Source: Rothia halotolerans (GTDB taxonomy: Bacteria; Actinomycetota; Actinomycetes; Actinomycetales; Micrococcaceae). From it: a stretch of 64,000 nt of DNA. Below are positions 32,526 to 40,806 of this stretch, piece after piece. The position numbers were made by a program, and so were the translations under genes. Below the pieces are notes generated by a model. It was not told the DNA's origin. It was given only the letters and a program-made list of their open reading frames with translations, and did not search any database. Location of the stretch: contig NZ_NOIU01000004.1 of assembly GCF_004136635.1 (NCBI RefSeq), positions 186,001 through 250,000 on the forward strand. The letters are read 5' to 3'. Position 1 is the stretch's first letter. Each line of letters opens with the position of its first letter.

Positions 32526-35368
32526 GCTCCGTCCACTCCTGCCTCTGGTCGCCGGCGTCGCGGATCCTCGTCGGGCTCGTCCGACTGCCGCCGTGCCAAC
32601 GATAGCGCATCGGCCCAAGCCGGGGCCCAGTCAGCGGAACATCCCTCCGTCTGGGCGAGGCGCCGCTGGGCCTGGCGCGTGGGGGAGTGGTGCCGTACGC
32701 GCCGAGGGGCCCGGGGCCTCTCGGCCTCGAACGGGGCGGCGGGGTCCGGGGACGGTCCTCCGTCCGCGGGGGAGCGCTCCGCCCCCTCCGCACCGGGGCC
32801 CTCTTCCATCTCCGCGGCGGGGCGGCCCCTCTCCTCCGCGGCGGGGAGCAGCACGGCCCGGCGGGCGTGGCGCAGCGCGGCGTAGGCGACGCCGGGACCG
32901 GTCCGGTCGGCGTCGGAGAGAAGGACCCAGTCGAGCCGGTGGGGCCCGAGCGGGGCGCACAGGCGGGGGAGCAGCTCCACGGCGACCTCGACGTCGGGGA
33001 AGACCGCCAGCAGCACCTGCCAGGCGGCGGCCGCGGCGTCGGCGCCGGGCCCGGTCTCTGCCGTCCCCGCCGTCCTGCCGGGCGCGGCCCCTTCCATCCC
33101 GCCAGGTGCGATCTCCTCCGTCCCGCCGGGCGCGGCCCCTGCCGTCCCGCCGGGCGTGGTCCCCGCCGTCCCCTCCGGCGCGGCGCGCAGGAGGTCCCGC
33201 GCCAGCAGCAGCCCCTCCCGGACCTCGGCGGCCCCGAACCGCCCCGCGAGCCCGTGCAGCAGCGCCGCGCTCCGGTAGGCCTCCACACGCGCGTCCTGGA
33301 CCTCGGCGTCGAGCCAGGGGGAGGACGCGGTGTCCTCCTGCCAGTCCCCGGCCAGCCAGTCCTGGTCCACGGCGTGGGCGGGGTGCGGGTAGGCCTCGAG
33401 CTCCTCCTGTAGGCCGCGCACCGTCTCGGCGGCCTCGCGCAGCTCCTCCCGCAGGACCGCGGCGTCGGCCCGCACCCGGTCCAGCTCGCGCTGCAGCGCG
33501 TCCCGGCGCTGGCGGGCGGCCTCCTCGGCGCGCTCCGCCTCGTCCCGGCGGGTGCGCAGCTCCTCCAGCCGGTGGCGCCACGGCGGCACGGTCCGTCCCA
33601 GCGTCACGCTCCGGCGCACGACGCCGGGCGAGGCGCTCAGGTGCTCCGCGATCGCGTCGCTGAGGCTGTGCGCCCGCTCCCAGGCCGAGCGGTGCTCCGC
33701 CTCGGCTTCGCGCAGGCTCCCCTCCAGCGACTGCTCGGTTCCGCGCACCCCGCTCAGCTGCCGGGCCGTCCGGCTGATCTGGTGCTGGGCGCGCATCAGC
33801 ATGGGGACGGCCTCGTGGTAGCGCTGGCGGGCCGCCAGCAGCGTCTCGACCCGCTCATGCGCCGCCAGCACGCGGTCCGCGAGCCGGTCCCACTCCCCGT
33901 ACTCGGCGGGCGTCGGGCCGGCGGCCGCGGGCTCCGGGAGGGCGCCGAGGACGACGTCGAGGGCCTCCACGGCGTCGTACCCCTCGCCAGGCACGAGGCC
34001 CGGGTACAGCCCGCACTCCTCCATCCCCGGCAGGATCCCGACCCGGATCCCGAGGCCGCCGGCGCCGCCGGGCAGGTCCTCGAGCGGGCGGGCGCGCAGC
34101 ACGCCGCACCCGGCGAGGTCGGGGTGGAGCGGGTGGACCCGGCGGCTCCCCGAGGGGTCGGCGGGCTCGGGGCCGAAGGCCTCGGCCGGGTCGGGGAGCT
34201 CGGCGAGGGCGCGGCCCCGGCGGGCGATGAGGGCGGAGAGGAGCATCTCGCGGGCCCGGCCGGCGTCGAGCCCCCGGGAGAGGGAGGCCGGGACCGCCCA
34301 GAGGCCCGCGCCCTCGCTCAGCCGGGCGAGGGCGCGGTTGACGGAGAACTGCGTGGCCACGGCGGCGCCGGCCGCGCCGACGACGCCGAGGGGCAGCTCC
34401 CTCGGCGCGACGGCCGAGTACATCAGCAGCGGGGAGGCGGCCTCCTCGCGGGGCTCTGCCGCGCCGATGCCGAGGAGCCCCGCCGCCGCCTGCCGGAAGC
34501 GGGTGGCCCCGGCGGCCTCGACGAGCGGGGCCGCGCTCGGGTGGTCGATGAGCGGGAGCGCGGGGACGCCCGCCCGATCCTCGTCCTGCAGGAGGCTGAG
34601 CACCCGGACGGGCGAGCGCAGCAGGCGCTCGCTGCGCAGGGCTCCCGCCTCGAAGACGCGGTGCGTCTCCTCGATCATCGCCAGCAGGTCGCCGTGGTCG
34701 AGCAGGTGCGTGGCGCCGGAGGGGCCGGGGACGCCGTACGGGGGCGAGGTCGTGCCGGGTTCGCCCGCGGCATCGGGCGCTCCCGCATCCTCGGGCGTCC
34801 CGGCGCCGTCGGATGCTGCCGTGCCGCTGGGCCTCCCGGCACCGTCGGCCTCCTCCTCGGCGTTCGGCTCCGGCAGGAGGCGGACGCCGCGGGAGCGCAG
34901 CACCGTGACCATGGCGGCCCGCCAACGCCGGCCGTCCGCGTCGAAGTCGGCGGTCACGGCCCGGCCGAAGCCGGACCTGGCCAGTGCCGCCCAGCAGGCC
35001 CGGGAGAACTCCAGGCTCGTGGGGTCGGCCGCGCCGTCCTGCTCCACCCGCAGTGCGAAGAGCGGGGTCAGGCTCGAGGCAGGTCCGGGTCCCTCCTCCG
35101 CGGGCGCGGGTCCGAACTCGAGCCCCGCCCGGACCAGCAGGGTCCGGTACGGGACCAGGCCGGCGAAGACCGTGTGCCGCCAGGCGCCGTGGGCCCCGCC
35201 CCAGTGGCCGGTCGCGGGATCCCACGGGAGGCGGTGCTCCCGCAGGTAGTCCTTGACGGTCACGGCGGGGCGCGCGAAGCCGGGCTCGGGAAGGACCCTC
35301 GGGCTCAGCTCGGCGAGCGAGCGCCAGAGGGCCAGGGGGTCGTCTTCGAGGGGGAATCGGCGGGCCAT
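32522..35368 (-). CDS. Large coiled-coil protein with a degenerate SF1-helicase-like layout
   Basis: A 948-residue cytoplasmic protein. An N-terminal globular part is followed by GVVGAAGAAVATQ at about 328-340, where UPF1-type (AAA_11/AAA_12) helicases carry GPPGTGKSQ. A long Arg/Glu-rich coiled coil spans about 505-680. Then LDWVLLSDADRTGPGVAYAAL at about 812-832 resembles the helicase Walker B stretch LLIDEAGQATPQAAVGAL (LDWVLLSDADR, then GPGVAYAAL). The P-loop and DE residues are lost, so ATPase activity is unlikely. An 8-residue repeat lies at about 728-766. The stop overlaps the membrane-protein start. Helicase ancestry is my inference; the safe call is a conserved hypothetical protein. 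Confidence 0.6.
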   Translation of the reverse strand: MARRFPLEDDPLALWRSLAELSPRVLPEPGFARPAVTVKDYLREHRLPWDPATGHWGGAHGAWRHTVFAGLVPYRTLLVRAGLEFGPAPAEEGPGPASSLTPLFALRVEQDGAADPTSLEFSRACWAALARSGFGRAVTADFDADGRRWRAAMVTVLRSRGVRLLPEPNAEEEADGAGRPSGTAASDGAGTPEDAGAPDAAGEPGTTSPPYGVPGPSGATHLLDHGDLLAMIEETHRVFEAGALRSERLLRSPVRVLSLLQDEDRAGVPALPLIDHPSAAPLVEAAGATRFRQAAAGLLGIGAAEPREEAASPLLMYSAVAPRELPLGVVGAAGAAVATQFSVNRALARLSEGAGLWAVPASLSRGLDAGRAREMLLSALIARRGRALAELPDPAEAFGPEPADPSGSRRVHPLHPDLAGCGVLRARPLEDLPGGAGGLGIRVGILPGMEECGLYPGLVPGEGYDAVEALDVVLGALPEPAAAGPTPAEYGEWDRLADRVLAAHERVETLLAARQRYHEAVPMLMRAQHQISRTARQLSGVRGTEQSLEGSLREAEAEHRSAWERAHSLSDAIAEHLSASPGVVRRSVTLGRTVPPWRHRLEELRTRRDEAERAEEAARQRRDALQRELDRVRADAAVLREELREAAETVRGLQEELEAYPHPAHAVDQDWLAGDWQEDTASSPWLDAEVQDARVEAYRSAALLHGLAGRFGAAEVREGLLLARDLLRAAPEGTAGTTPGGTAGAAPGGTEEIAPGGMEGAAPGRTAGTAETGPGADAAAAAWQVLLAVFPDVEVAVELLPRLCAPLGPHRLDWVLLSDADRTGPGVAYAALRHARRAVLLPAAEERGRPAAEMEEGPGAEGAERSPADGGPSPDPAAPFEAERPRAPRRVRHHSPTRQAQRRLAQTEGCSADWAPAWADALSLARRQSDEPDEDPRRRRPEAGVDGA
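33071..33187. repeat. 24-bp tandem repeat inside the 948-residue gene
   Basis: Units start at 33071, 33095, 33119, 33143 and 33167 (the last partial). On the coding strand each gives an eight-residue unit of the form APGGTxGx. The 24-bp period keeps the reading frame. Copy number is likely to vary between strains. Confidence 0.8.
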
Positions 35369-35386
35369 TCTCCAACGTTACTAGGA

Positions 35387-35430
35387 GGCATCCGCCGGCT
35401 GGGGGAGACCGGGCGTCCCGGGCGGATGCC
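35387..35430 (-). terminator. Hairpin downstream of the YcaQ-type gene
   Basis: GGCATCCGCC (35387-35396) pairs perfectly with GGCGGATGCC (35421-35430). It lies between the stop of the winged-helix gene and the start of the next minus-strand gene. Confidence 0.6.
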
Positions 35431-35461
35431 GCCGGGCTTCGCCGCCCGCGGCGGAGGCGTC

Positions 35462-36730
35462 CTAGCGGCCGGCTCCGTCCCCGTGCCGTGCGGCGCCGAG
35501 CTCGCCGGCGAGGGCTTCCGTCGCGTCTCCCCATCCGGCGACGGACACGGCGTCGAGCCCCTGCCACGCCGCGGCCTCCCGGACGGCCCGGGCCAGCAGG
35601 GGCCCGTGCCGGCCGGCGTCGGCGTGGTCCTCCCACCACGCCGACTGCACGAGCAGGGTCGAGGCGGCCCGGTCCGCCTTGAGGTCCACCCGCGCCGCGA
35701 TCCTGTCCCCGATGAGCACGGGCAGCGAATAGTAGCCGAACCTGCGCCGGGCGGCGGGCGTGTAGATCTCGATGCGGTAGTGGAAGCCGAAGAGACGCTG
35801 CGCCCTCTCGCGGAACCACACGACGGGGTCGAAGGGGGTGAGCACGGTGGCGCGGTCCGTCAGCCGGGGGACGCGGGCCTCGTGCCAGCGCCACGCCGGG
35901 GTCGGCCGGCCGCCGCGCTCCCAGCCCCGCACCGACACGGGCACCAGTTCGCCGGCCGCCTCGAGGTCCCGGACGGCCGCCAGTACGGCGGGGCGCGAGC
36001 GCAGGCGGTAGTAGTCGGCCAGGTCAGCGGCCGTCGCCACGCCCGAGGCCCTGGCGGCGCGGCGCACGAGCTCGCGGATCGCCTCGTCCTTCCCGGCGGT
36101 CTCCGTGAGCAGCCGCTCGGGCAGTACGTCAGGGGCCAGCGCGTAGCGGCGCTCGAAGCCCTCGCGTCCCGCCACGGCGACCTCGCCGAACCGCCACATC
36201 ATCTCCAGCGCCCGCTTGACGTCGTCCCAGTCCCACCACGATCCCCGGGGACGGCGCTCGGCGTCCCTCTGCACCTGCCCCGCCCGGAGCGGCCCCCGGT
36301 GCGTCAGCTCCGCGCGCACCCAGTCGACGGTGTCCCGGTGCTCGGCGAACCATTCGCCCGGCCCGGCGTACCTCCTGCGCATCCGGTCCCGGCGGAACTC
36401 CCAGAGGGGCCAGTCCTCGGCGGGGAGGAAGGTGGCCTCGTGGCCGAGGTACTCGATGTAGGCGGGCGCGCCGCGGCGCTGCGGCCCGCCCATGACCAGG
36501 CGGTCGAGGGCGGAGGCCTCATAGGCGCCGAGCCGTGAGAACAGGGGGAGATAGTGGGAGCGGGCGAAGACGTTCACGGAGTCGATCTGGAGGAGGCCCA
36601 TCCGGTCGATCTCGCGGCGCAGCGCCCGGACCCCTGGAGGGCCGGACCTGGCGGGACGCGCGCCCGCGAGCCCCTGGGTCCCGAGCGCGAGGCGGCGGGC
36701 CTCGCTCGGTGTCAGCGTGTCCTGTGCCAT
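35462..36730 (-). CDS. Winged-helix protein of the YcaQ/AlkX DNA glycosylase family
   Basis: A 422-residue protein of the HTH_42/DUF1006 family. The family pattern is clear: LLQIDSVNVFARSHYLPLFSRLG (LQIDSVNVFARSHYLP), EYLGHEATFLP, WWDWDDVKRALE, then TVLTPFDPVVWFRERAQRLF near the C-terminus. The E. coli member YcaQ unhooks DNA interstrand crosslinks, using a QxD motif in the IDSVNV/ILDP area; here the LQIDS Gln-Asp pair is present. It probably repairs alkylated or crosslinked DNA. ATG 36730 gives the family N-terminus. It is divergent from the FUSC gene. Confidence 0.85.
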   Translation of the reverse strand: MAQDTLTPSEARRLALGTQGLAGARPARSGPPGVRALRREIDRMGLLQIDSVNVFARSHYLPLFSRLGAYEASALDRLVMGGPQRRGAPAYIEYLGHEATFLPAEDWPLWEFRRDRMRRRYAGPGEWFAEHRDTVDWVRAELTHRGPLRAGQVQRDAERRPRGSWWDWDDVKRALEMMWRFGEVAVAGREGFERRYALAPDVLPERLLTETAGKDEAIRELVRRAARASGVATAADLADYYRLRSRPAVLAAVRDLEAAGELVPVSVRGWERGGRPTPAWRWHEARVPRLTDRATVLTPFDPVVWFRERAQRLFGFHYRIEIYTPAARRRFGYYSLPVLIGDRIAARVDLKADRAASTLLVQSAWWEDHADAGRHGPLLARAVREAAAWQGLDAVSVAGWGDATEALAGELGAARHGDGAGR

Positions 36731-37081
36731 GCTCCGTGACGTTACCAGACGGCCGGGAAGGGTATTCAACCTCCAGGAGTTGTCCTGCCGAGAGCTGCGG
36801 AGCGGGTCTCGGCCGGAGGTTCCCGGGCCGCCCGGCAGGGCTTCCGCCGGATGCGCCTGCGTCACCCGCCGGCGCTCCGGGCGGGGGCGCGCCTCCACCC
36901 GCCGGCGCCCCGGCCGGGAGACTTACTATTAAACGGTCCGCTTCGGGAGCGGACGTGGGACATCCCGCCGAGAACGGCACGTCCGGACCTCCTCGCGCGG
37001 TCCGGGAGGCCTCGCCCGACGCCCCGCGCCCGCGGCCCGCAGCGATGCCCCGACCCGCTCTCAGAGAGGACCCCCTCGCCC
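36731..37081. other. Divergent intergenic region with A/T-rich promoter box and hairpin
   Basis: This 350-bp gap separates the YcaQ-type and FUSC genes. TACTATTAAAC at 36924-36934 is the only A/T-rich patch and may hold the rightward -10. A stem GTCCGCT/AGCGGAC (36936-36942, 36948-36954) follows at once, so it would lie at the 5' end of the transcript. Nothing else is supported. Confidence 0.4.
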
Positions 37082-38143
37082 GTGCCCACCGGCCACGTCC
37101 GCCAGATGCTCGCCTTCGCGCCCGCCCGCTCCGATCAGATCCCCGCGCTGAGGATCGCGATCAGCCTCGCGGTGCCGCTCGCCGTCATGCTCCTGTTGGG
37201 CCGGGCCGACCTCACGATCTTCGCCTCCTTCGGCGCCTTCACCGCGATCTACGGCCGGCAGGAGCCGCTGCGGGACCGCTTCAGGCACCAGTGCCAGGCG
37301 GGGGCCCTGCTGCTGTGCATGATCCTGCTGGGGGCGCTGCTGGCCCATCTCGGCGCATCGCCGTGGGTGGTGATCCCCGCGGTGGCCGTGGCGGGCGGCG
37401 TCGGCGCGGTCGCGAGCGCGGTGCTGGGCCTCAAGCCGCCGGGGGCGATCTTCTACATCTTCGCGGCCGGGGCGATCGGGAGCCTCCCGGCCACGGCGGA
37501 CCTGGGCGCCGGCCTCGGGGTCGCCGCGCTCTCGGCGATCTGGTGCGTGCTCACGGGGCTGCTGGGCTGGTGCATCGGCGAGGGCAGGCACGGCCCGGTG
37601 GCCCCTGTGGCAGCGCATCACGGGATGAGCCGCGGCGGGATCGCCCGCCAGGGGCTGCTGTACTTCTCCGCCGCGCTGATCGCGGGCCTGCTGGGGGAGG
37701 CCTCGGGCCTCAGCCACTTCTACTGGGCCATGGTCGCGGCGGTCGCACCGATCTCCGCGCCCGACGTCGCCGCCCGGCTCTACCGAGGGATCCACCGGGT
37801 GGTCGGGACCTTCGGCGGCATCCTGGTCGCAGCCTTCGTGCTCTCCACGGGACTGCAGGAGTGGCACATCGTGGTCTACGTGGTGCTCTTCCAGTTCCTG
37901 GCCGAGGTCTTCGTGACCCGCAACTACGGCTTCGCGCTGCTGTTCATCACTCCGCTGGCGCTGCTGATGCTGCAGCTGGCGCACCCGGCCTCGACGCAGG
38001 AGATCCTCACCGCGCGGATGGCCGAGACGGCGATCGGGGCCGCGGTGGGCCTGGGCCTGGTGCTGATCTTCCGCACCCGCCGGGAGCGGGAGGCGGACAC
38101 CCGGGCGCTGCCGATCCTGGGGCGCATCGGCCGGCGCCGCTAG
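37082..38143 (+). CDS. FUSC family membrane protein
   Basis: A 353-residue inner-membrane protein with about ten helices in two halves, each with the FUSC pattern (ADLTIFASFGAFTAIYG and HFYWAMVAAVAPISAP). FUSC proteins are related to aromatic-acid and fusaric-acid exporters (AaeB), but here the soluble domain is short, so a transport role is unproven. GTG 37082 is used, with AGAGAGGA upstream; an internal ATG at 37106 is an alternative. It is followed convergently by a SRPBCC gene. Confidence 0.8.
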   Translation: MPTGHVRQMLAFAPARSDQIPALRIAISLAVPLAVMLLLGRADLTIFASFGAFTAIYGRQEPLRDRFRHQCQAGALLLCMILLGALLAHLGASPWVVIPAVAVAGGVGAVASAVLGLKPPGAIFYIFAAGAIGSLPATADLGAGLGVAALSAIWCVLTGLLGWCIGEGRHGPVAPVAAHHGMSRGGIARQGLLYFSAALIAGLLGEASGLSHFYWAMVAAVAPISAPDVAARLYRGIHRVVGTFGGILVAAFVLSTGLQEWHIVVYVVLFQFLAEVFVTRNYGFALLFITPLALLMLQLAHPASTQEILTARMAETAIGAAVGLGLVLIFRTRREREADTRALPILGRIGRRR

Positions 38144-38219
38144 CCTGTGGGGTCCGACGGCGGCCCCGGGCGGGACCGCACCGGCGCAGGGCGGCGTCGG
38201 GCGTCGGGGAGGATCGCCG

Positions 38220-38717
38220 CTAGCCGGCGCGGACCTGCGACTCCACGGTCTCCGCGAGCTTCCGCAGCGCCGAGCGCCACCCCGAGGCCACCGTCTCGTG
38301 GATCTCGGGCGGCATCGCCCCCTGGCTGACCACGACCCGGGTCCCGGTCCGCCCCTCGACCTCGCGCTCCAGGAACTCGATCCGGTGGAACACGCTCGCG
38401 TCGGTGGCCTCCCCGTCCGGCCCGGGCAGGGACTCGCGGTGCTCGAGCAGCTCGTTCTCGACGACGCTGACGTACGTCGCGTACATCGGCACCGCCTGGC
38501 TGGGGTCGGCGTGGTTGACCATGACCAGCCGCAGCGTGCCGCCCGGCCTGGGGTCCAGCGAGATCGTGTGCACGGGGACCAGCCACCCCGCCGGGCCGTA
38601 CCAGCCGGCGAGGCGCAGGGGGTCGGTGAAGGCGCCGAAGACCTCGGCGGGGGAGGCGGCGACGTCCTCGGAGACGGAGACGATGTGGTCGGCGGGGACC
38701 GTGGCCAGAATGCTCAT
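38220..38717 (-). CDS. SRPBCC (AHSA1-type) protein
   Basis: A 165-residue START/AHSA1-like fold protein: SVSEDVAASPAEVFGAFTDP, LAGWYGPAGW and GTLRLVMVNH are the usual AHSA1 elements, ending with the helix VASGWRSALRKLAETVE. Such proteins bind hydrophobic ligands or act as Hsp90 co-chaperone-like modules; bacterial ones are often stress-linked and uncharacterised. It lies 12 bp downstream of tgt on the same strand and is probably co-transcribed. Confidence 0.8.
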   Translation of the reverse strand: MSILATVPADHIVSVSEDVAASPAEVFGAFTDPLRLAGWYGPAGWLVPVHTISLDPRPGGTLRLVMVNHADPSQAVPMYATYVSVVENELLEHRESLPGPDGEATDASVFHRIEFLEREVEGRTGTRVVVSQGAMPPEIHETVASGWRSALRKLAETVESQVRAG

Positions 38718-38729
38718 GATGTGCCTTTC

Positions 38730-40052
38730 TCAGCCCCGGGCGCTCGCGTAGTAGCGTCCCATGAACTCGTCACGGTACGCGAAGTAGTCGCCGGAGGCCA
38801 TGGTCTCGCGCGCGGTGTCGACCATGCGCACGATGAACCGCTCGTTGTGGATCGAGGCCAGGGTGGCGGCGAGGCGCTCCTTGGCCTTGAAGAGGTGGTG
38901 GAGGTACGCGCGCGAGTAGTTCGCGCACGTGTAGCAGTCGCAGCCCTCGTGGACGGGGCCGAAGTCGGTCTTGAAGCGGGCGTTGCTGATGTTGAACCGG
39001 CCGTCCGGGGAGTAGACCGCGGCCGAGCGGGCGACCCGGGTGGGGGAGACGCAGTCGAAGGTGTCCGCGCCGTTCTCCAGGGCCACGAAGATGTCGTCCG
39101 GCTCCGAGATGCCCAGCAGGTGCCGCGGCTTGCCCTCGGGCAGCTCCTCGTTGCACCAGCGGACGATCGTGCCGAGGTTCTCCTTCTCCAGTGCCCCGCC
39201 GATCCCGAAGCCGTCGAAGGCCATCTCGCCGAGGTCCCGGCAGGCCCTGCGGCGCAGGTCCTCGTACTGGGCGCCCTGGATGACGCCGAACAGCGCCTGG
39301 TAGGGCCGGTGGGAGCGCTCCTCGGTGAGCCGGAGGTGCTCGGCGACGCAGCGCTGCGCCCACAGCCGGGTCCGCTCCAGCGCCTGCTCCTGATAGGGGC
39401 GGGAGTTGTACAGGGTGGTCAGCTCGTCGAAGGCGAACATGACGTCGGCCCCGATCCGGTGCTGCACGCCCATCGAGATCTCCGGGGTGAAGCGGTGCAG
39501 GTCGCCGTTGAGGTGGGACTTGAAGGTCACGCCGTCGTCGTCCACGTGGGCCATGCGCAGCTTGCCGGCGGCGACGTCGTCGTCCCCCAGGGGCCTGCCG
39601 TCCGCGCCGGTGGCCTCGGTGACGGTGCCCATGTCGATGACCTTCTTGAAGCCGGAGCCGAGCGACATCACCTGGAAGCCGCCGGAGTCGGTGAAGGTCG
39701 GGCCGTCCCAGTTCATGAAGGCGCCGAGCCCGCCCGCGGCGTCCAGGACCTCGGAGCCGGGCTGGAGGTACAGGTGGTAGGCGTTGGCCAGCAGCGCCTG
39801 GCTGCCCAGCTCGCGCATCGACTCGGGCAGCACCGCCTTGACGGTGGCCTTGGTCCCCACCGGGATGAAGGCCGGCGTGCGGATCCGGCCGTGCGGGGTC
39901 TCGATGACGCCGGTGCGGCCGAGGAACTCGCCGCCGTCGTTGCGGGCTCGGGCGTCCGCCGAGGGCCCGGCGTCGGCGGTCTCGCTCAGGCGCGACTCGA
40001 CGCGGAAGCCGAACTGGTCGCTGGGGAACGTTGTATCAAGCACCCGATACAT
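38730..40052 (-). CDS. tgt: Queuine tRNA-ribosyltransferase
   Basis: A 440-residue tRNA-guanine transglycosylase, which swaps guanine 34 of GUN-anticodon tRNAs for preQ1 or queuine. The active-site base is in TDSGGFQVMSLG and the nucleophile in DTFDCVSPTR. The zinc site is CDCYTC (Cys371, 373, 376) plus His402. No queuosine synthesis genes are in the window, so salvage of the base is likely. The start is uncertain: MYRVL may be an extension, since family similarity begins at FGFRVESRL. It is upstream of the SRPBCC gene. Confidence 0.92.
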   Translation of the reverse strand: MYRVLDTTFPSDQFGFRVESRLSETADAGPSADARARNDGGEFLGRTGVIETPHGRIRTPAFIPVGTKATVKAVLPESMRELGSQALLANAYHLYLQPGSEVLDAAGGLGAFMNWDGPTFTDSGGFQVMSLGSGFKKVIDMGTVTEATGADGRPLGDDDVAAGKLRMAHVDDDGVTFKSHLNGDLHRFTPEISMGVQHRIGADVMFAFDELTTLYNSRPYQEQALERTRLWAQRCVAEHLRLTEERSHRPYQALFGVIQGAQYEDLRRRACRDLGEMAFDGFGIGGALEKENLGTIVRWCNEELPEGKPRHLLGISEPDDIFVALENGADTFDCVSPTRVARSAAVYSPDGRFNISNARFKTDFGPVHEGCDCYTCANYSRAYLHHLFKAKERLAATLASIHNERFIVRMVDTARETMASGDYFAYRDEFMGRYYASARG

Positions 40053-40121
40053 CCTAGGGGGTCGGCGGGAGGGCCGCCGCCGCGTGGGTCACGCCCGCGG
40101 CGGCGGTCCCGCCGGTGCTGG

Positions 40122-40667
40122 TCAGCAGCGTCCCCAGCCCGCGTGGGCCAGGGCGCGGTGCACGAGGTCGCCGGCCCCGCCCTCGAACTCCTCCTGGATC
40201 TCCTGGCTGACCGCCTCGTCGGGGGTCAGCCAGGAGAGCTGGATGGCGTCCTGGCGCGGCTCGCAGTCGCCGGCCACGGGCACGATGTAGCACAGGGCGA
40301 CGGCGTGCTGCCGCTCGTCCGTGAGCCCCGACTGCGAGGGGCTCGGGAAGTACTCGGCCACGGTGAACGGCGTCAGGGTGAAGGGCATCTGCGGCATCGC
40401 CAGCGGCCCGAGGTCCTTCTCGAGGTGGCGCAGCAGCGCCGCGCGCACCGTCTCGCGGTAGTGGACCCTGCCGGAGACGAAGGAGCGGACCATGGTCCCC
40501 TCCGCGTTGGGCCTCAGCAGGAGCCCGACCTCGGTGATGTTCCCCAGCGGGTCCAGGACCACGGGGATGGCCTGGATGTACACCATGGGGAGTCGCTGGC
40601 GGGCCTGGGCGAGCTCCTCCTCGGGGAGCCAGCCCGGCGTGGGATCCGGGGTACGTACACTGCTCAT
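40122..40667 (-). CDS. NUDIX-like protein of the DUF4916 type
   Basis: A 181-residue protein with the start WLPEEELAQARQRLPMVYIQ, GLLLRPN and FVSGRVHYRETVRAALLRHLEKDLG, the last being a diverged NUDIX-box-like helix. It matches the actinobacterial DUF4916 layout. The canonical GX5EX7REUXEEXGU box is incomplete, so hydrolase activity is uncertain. TAGAAC sits 6 nt before the ATG without a Shine-Dalgarno, suggesting a leaderless transcript. Confidence 0.72.
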   Translation of the reverse strand: MSSVRTPDPTPGWLPEEELAQARQRLPMVYIQAIPVVLDPLGNITEVGLLLRPNAEGTMVRSFVSGRVHYRETVRAALLRHLEKDLGPLAMPQMPFTLTPFTVAEYFPSPSQSGLTDERQHAVALCYIVPVAGDCEPRQDAIQLSWLTPDEAVSQEIQEEFEGGAGDLVHRALAHAGWGRC

Positions 40668-40748
40668 GTCACGGTTCTATCTCACCGTCCCGGGGCCCTC
40701 CTAGCGGGGAGGGGGAAATACCGCGGGGTTCGGCTACCCGCTGAAAAG

Positions 40749-40788
40749 CCGACGCCGGCCGCGGGACGGTGCCCGCGGCCGGCGTCGG
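40749..40788 (-). terminator. Strong hairpin terminator after the GH76 gene
   Basis: A 17-bp perfect stem (40749-40765 with 40772-40788, starting CCGACGCCGG) with a 6-nt loop. Read on the minus strand it is followed by CTTTTCAG, giving four T residues. Confidence 0.9.
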
Positions 40789-40806
40789 AAGCCGGGAGGG
40801 GCGCCC

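Noticed and set aside
33071-33187. Short phased repeats as a CRISPR array
   Set aside because: Units are directly adjacent with no unique spacers and lie in frame inside a gene.
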